IMG/VR virus record: IMGVR_UViG_3300037452_000339
Span: 1-23,318 of that record
Source: a virus
Reading direction: 5' to 3' (one strand)
Length of the DNA: 23,318 bases
In this document: piece after piece, positions 21,925-23,318 of the stretch
Position numbering within the stretch: the stretch's first letter is position 1
Layout: each line of letters begins with the position of its first letter
Notes under the pieces: generated by a model
What the model was told of the DNA's origin: nothing
Seen by the model: only the letters and a program-made list of their open reading frames with translations
Databases searched by the model: none
Translations under genes and position numbers: made by a program

Positions 21925-23318
21925 CTATTGTGTTTGAATATTTATGGAAGGCATATTAAACATGACGCTGAATGGCGCCTGGCCGTTAAGTGTTTCATAC
22001 TCCGTAAACGTTGCCGTGTTTAATACCACAGTTTGCCATTTAACCGGGTTTTTGTTCATGAGCATTTGTACTTTGGGAGAGTACTTGATAGATTGCAGCC
22101 CTTTTATATCAGCGACGGAGAGATCTTCGGCCATTACTTTCATCTTTTGACCGGCGCTTTTGGCGACAACCTCCTCAATGCCGTCCTGGTTTGCCCAGTC
22201 GAAAACGAAATTTTTGATGATGACTGCATTCTGCACGTCGAGTGAAATTTCCTGATTGTAAACAAAGCGATAGTAATTCCAACTGCCGGTCAAACCGACC
22301 CAGCGCAGATAAACGGACTGCTCATCAACAGCATCATCAATTCTAACCGTTTGAGTTTGGCTTAGCTGGTGGGGGTTGCCGCTGCTATCGTTATGCGTCA
22401 ATGCCAACGTGAAATAATAAACATCGCTGTCGAAGTTTTGATCAATCAGTAAGCGATTCAGGCCCAGTTGCGCCGGGATAGGTGTGCTAAACGACGACTG
22501 ACTTGCGATAATAAACTTGCTTCCATCCTGGTTAAGCAGCCAGGATCCATCCTCGTTCAATAAGTAGCTGTTTTGCGGGCCACCGGGCAGCGGATTACGG
22601 TTTATATCCAATAATGTAAGCTGGCAATAAAGTTGCAGGCCAATTAGATCTTCACTATAAATAAAACCAATGTCAAAAGGATAACCATTTGAGTAGGCAG
22701 GCTCGGTGAAGTCAGTTACCCACTTTGCCAGTTGACTGCTATCCGTAACCGTCTGAAAAGGCACATAGGCTGCCAGATTACCTCCATACACATCGCCAAG
22801 CTGCTTTGCAGCGTATAGCACATAATAAGGATCGGTTATGGTTGTATAGGATAAAATTTGCGTGCCGGTTAACTTCCCGTCCCAATATTCAGCATATGCA
22901 ATTTGATAGCTTGCACTGAGATTGCTGTCGCGATAATTTATTAGAGTGAAATTGCTGGCGTCCTGTGCCCGTAACAAACTTTGCAAAAAATTGCTGATGT
23001 CTGCCTTTACCAGGCCAGTGCTATCGGGACGGTTTGTCGAGACGATCGTGTTTTGCTGTCCGCTGATGGGGTCCTGGTAAGTGATTTGCGTGCGCACCTG
23101 GTAATAAGGCCTCAACAAATTGATATTGATGAACCCGGTAGCATTGGCAGTGTAAGGCGTGTTGATAACCAGGGTTCCGCCGGTTTGAACAGAATTAACC
23201 ATATAGACACCTGAATAGCTTTCGGCATTGATATACACATTTACCGGTATGATATTGGTTAGAACCACATTTAATGCCGCGGCATTGTTTATCGCCGTGG
23301 TGTTTGCCGCAATAGCGT
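21925..23318 (-). CDS. Tail-associated protein, 5' end beyond the window
   Basis: At least 447 residues are read from the GTG at 23268, but the frame stays open upstream to the window edge (AIAANTTAINNAAALNVV), so the gene probably starts beyond the window. The protein is beta-rich with Asn, Gln, Tyr and Thr (TGFININLLRPYYQVRT, YYVLYAAKQLGDVYGGN) and repeated short NEDGSWLL/NQDGSKFI hairpin-like motifs near residues 238-252. It lies 60 bp upstream of the 704-aa tail gene on the same strand and is likely another baseplate or tail-tip component. Confidence 0.68.
   Translation of the reverse strand, partial: AIAANTTAINNAAALNVVLTNIIPVNVYINAESYSGVYMVNSVQTGGTLVINTPYTANATGFININLLRPYYQVRTQITYQDPISGQQNTIVSTNRPDSTGLVKADISNFLQSLLRAQDASNFTLINYRDSNLSASYQIAYAEYWDGKLTGTQILSYTTITDPYYVLYAAKQLGDVYGGNLAAYVPFQTVTDSSQLAKWVTDFTEPAYSNGYPFDIGFIYSEDLIGLQLYCQLTLLDINRNPLPGGPQNSYLLNEDGSWLLNQDGSKFIIASQSSFSTPIPAQLGLNRLLIDQNFDSDVYYFTLALTHNDSSGNPHQLSQTQTVRIDDAVDEQSVYLRWVGLTGSWNYYRFVYNQEISLDVQNAVIIKNFVFDWANQDGIEEVVAKSAGQKMKVMAEDLSVADIKGLQSIKYSPKVQMLMNKNPVKWQTVVLNTATFTEYETLNGQAPFSVMFNMPSINIQTQ

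Noticed and set aside
15591-23318. Mu-like transposable phage
   Set aside because: No DDE transposase, MuB-like ATPase or end repeats are visible in the window.

Overview
The window is about 23 kb of a prophage (or prophage remnant with cargo) in a Bacteroidota genome, most likely a Sphingobacteriaceae-type host such as Mucilaginibacter or Pedobacter. The reasons are the absence of Shine-Dalgarno sequences, A/T-rich leaders with TAnnTTTG-like -7 elements, a Bacteroidota-style LepB, tail and connector proteins of the kind seen in Bacteroidota prophages, and many short-unit intergenic repeats. The genus is an inference. No terminase, integrase, repressor or tRNA was recognised, so both prophage ends lie outside the window or are missing.

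Layout, left to right. At 83-1197 there is a lysis cassette (membrane/coiled-coil protein, GH24 lysozyme, holin-like protein). At 1247-4072 there is an AT-richer surface module: an OafA-type acyltransferase on the + strand, convergent with and overlapping a beta-repeat spike-like protein. At 4075-5938 there are a small structural protein and a collagen-like tail fibre. At 6001-11579 lies the head and connector block: a connector-like protein, portal, an 84-aa protein, a tail-tube-like protein, the major capsid protein with an inserted Ig-like domain, and a ClpP-type protease with a coiled-coil C-terminus. At 11580-12062 there is a gene-free stretch with four copies of a palindrome-bearing repeat. 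At 12063-15492 there is a non-structural island: signal peptidase I (lepB), a frameshifted secreted protein, a winged-helix Fic protein with an altered active site and a dense operator-like cluster upstream, and a small HTH-like protein. At 15591-18293 lies the tape measure gene. At 18344-19749 three small + strand genes form a second cargo patch (two paralogous small proteins and a lipoprotein). At 19751-23318 there are two large tail/baseplate-like proteins; the last runs off the right edge.

Nearly all phage genes are on the minus strand, so transcription runs right to left: baseplate, tape measure, cargo, protease, capsid, portal, fibres, lysis. Tail therefore precedes head, the reverse of the usual order. 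The + strand genes (acyltransferase, twin small proteins, lipoprotein) and the lepB/Fic island look like accessory cargo. Many junctions between structural genes carry their own low-complexity repeat, often self-complementary, built from 7-10-nt units. Together with the four-copy array and the AGCTCA operator cluster, these are the most unusual non-coding features.
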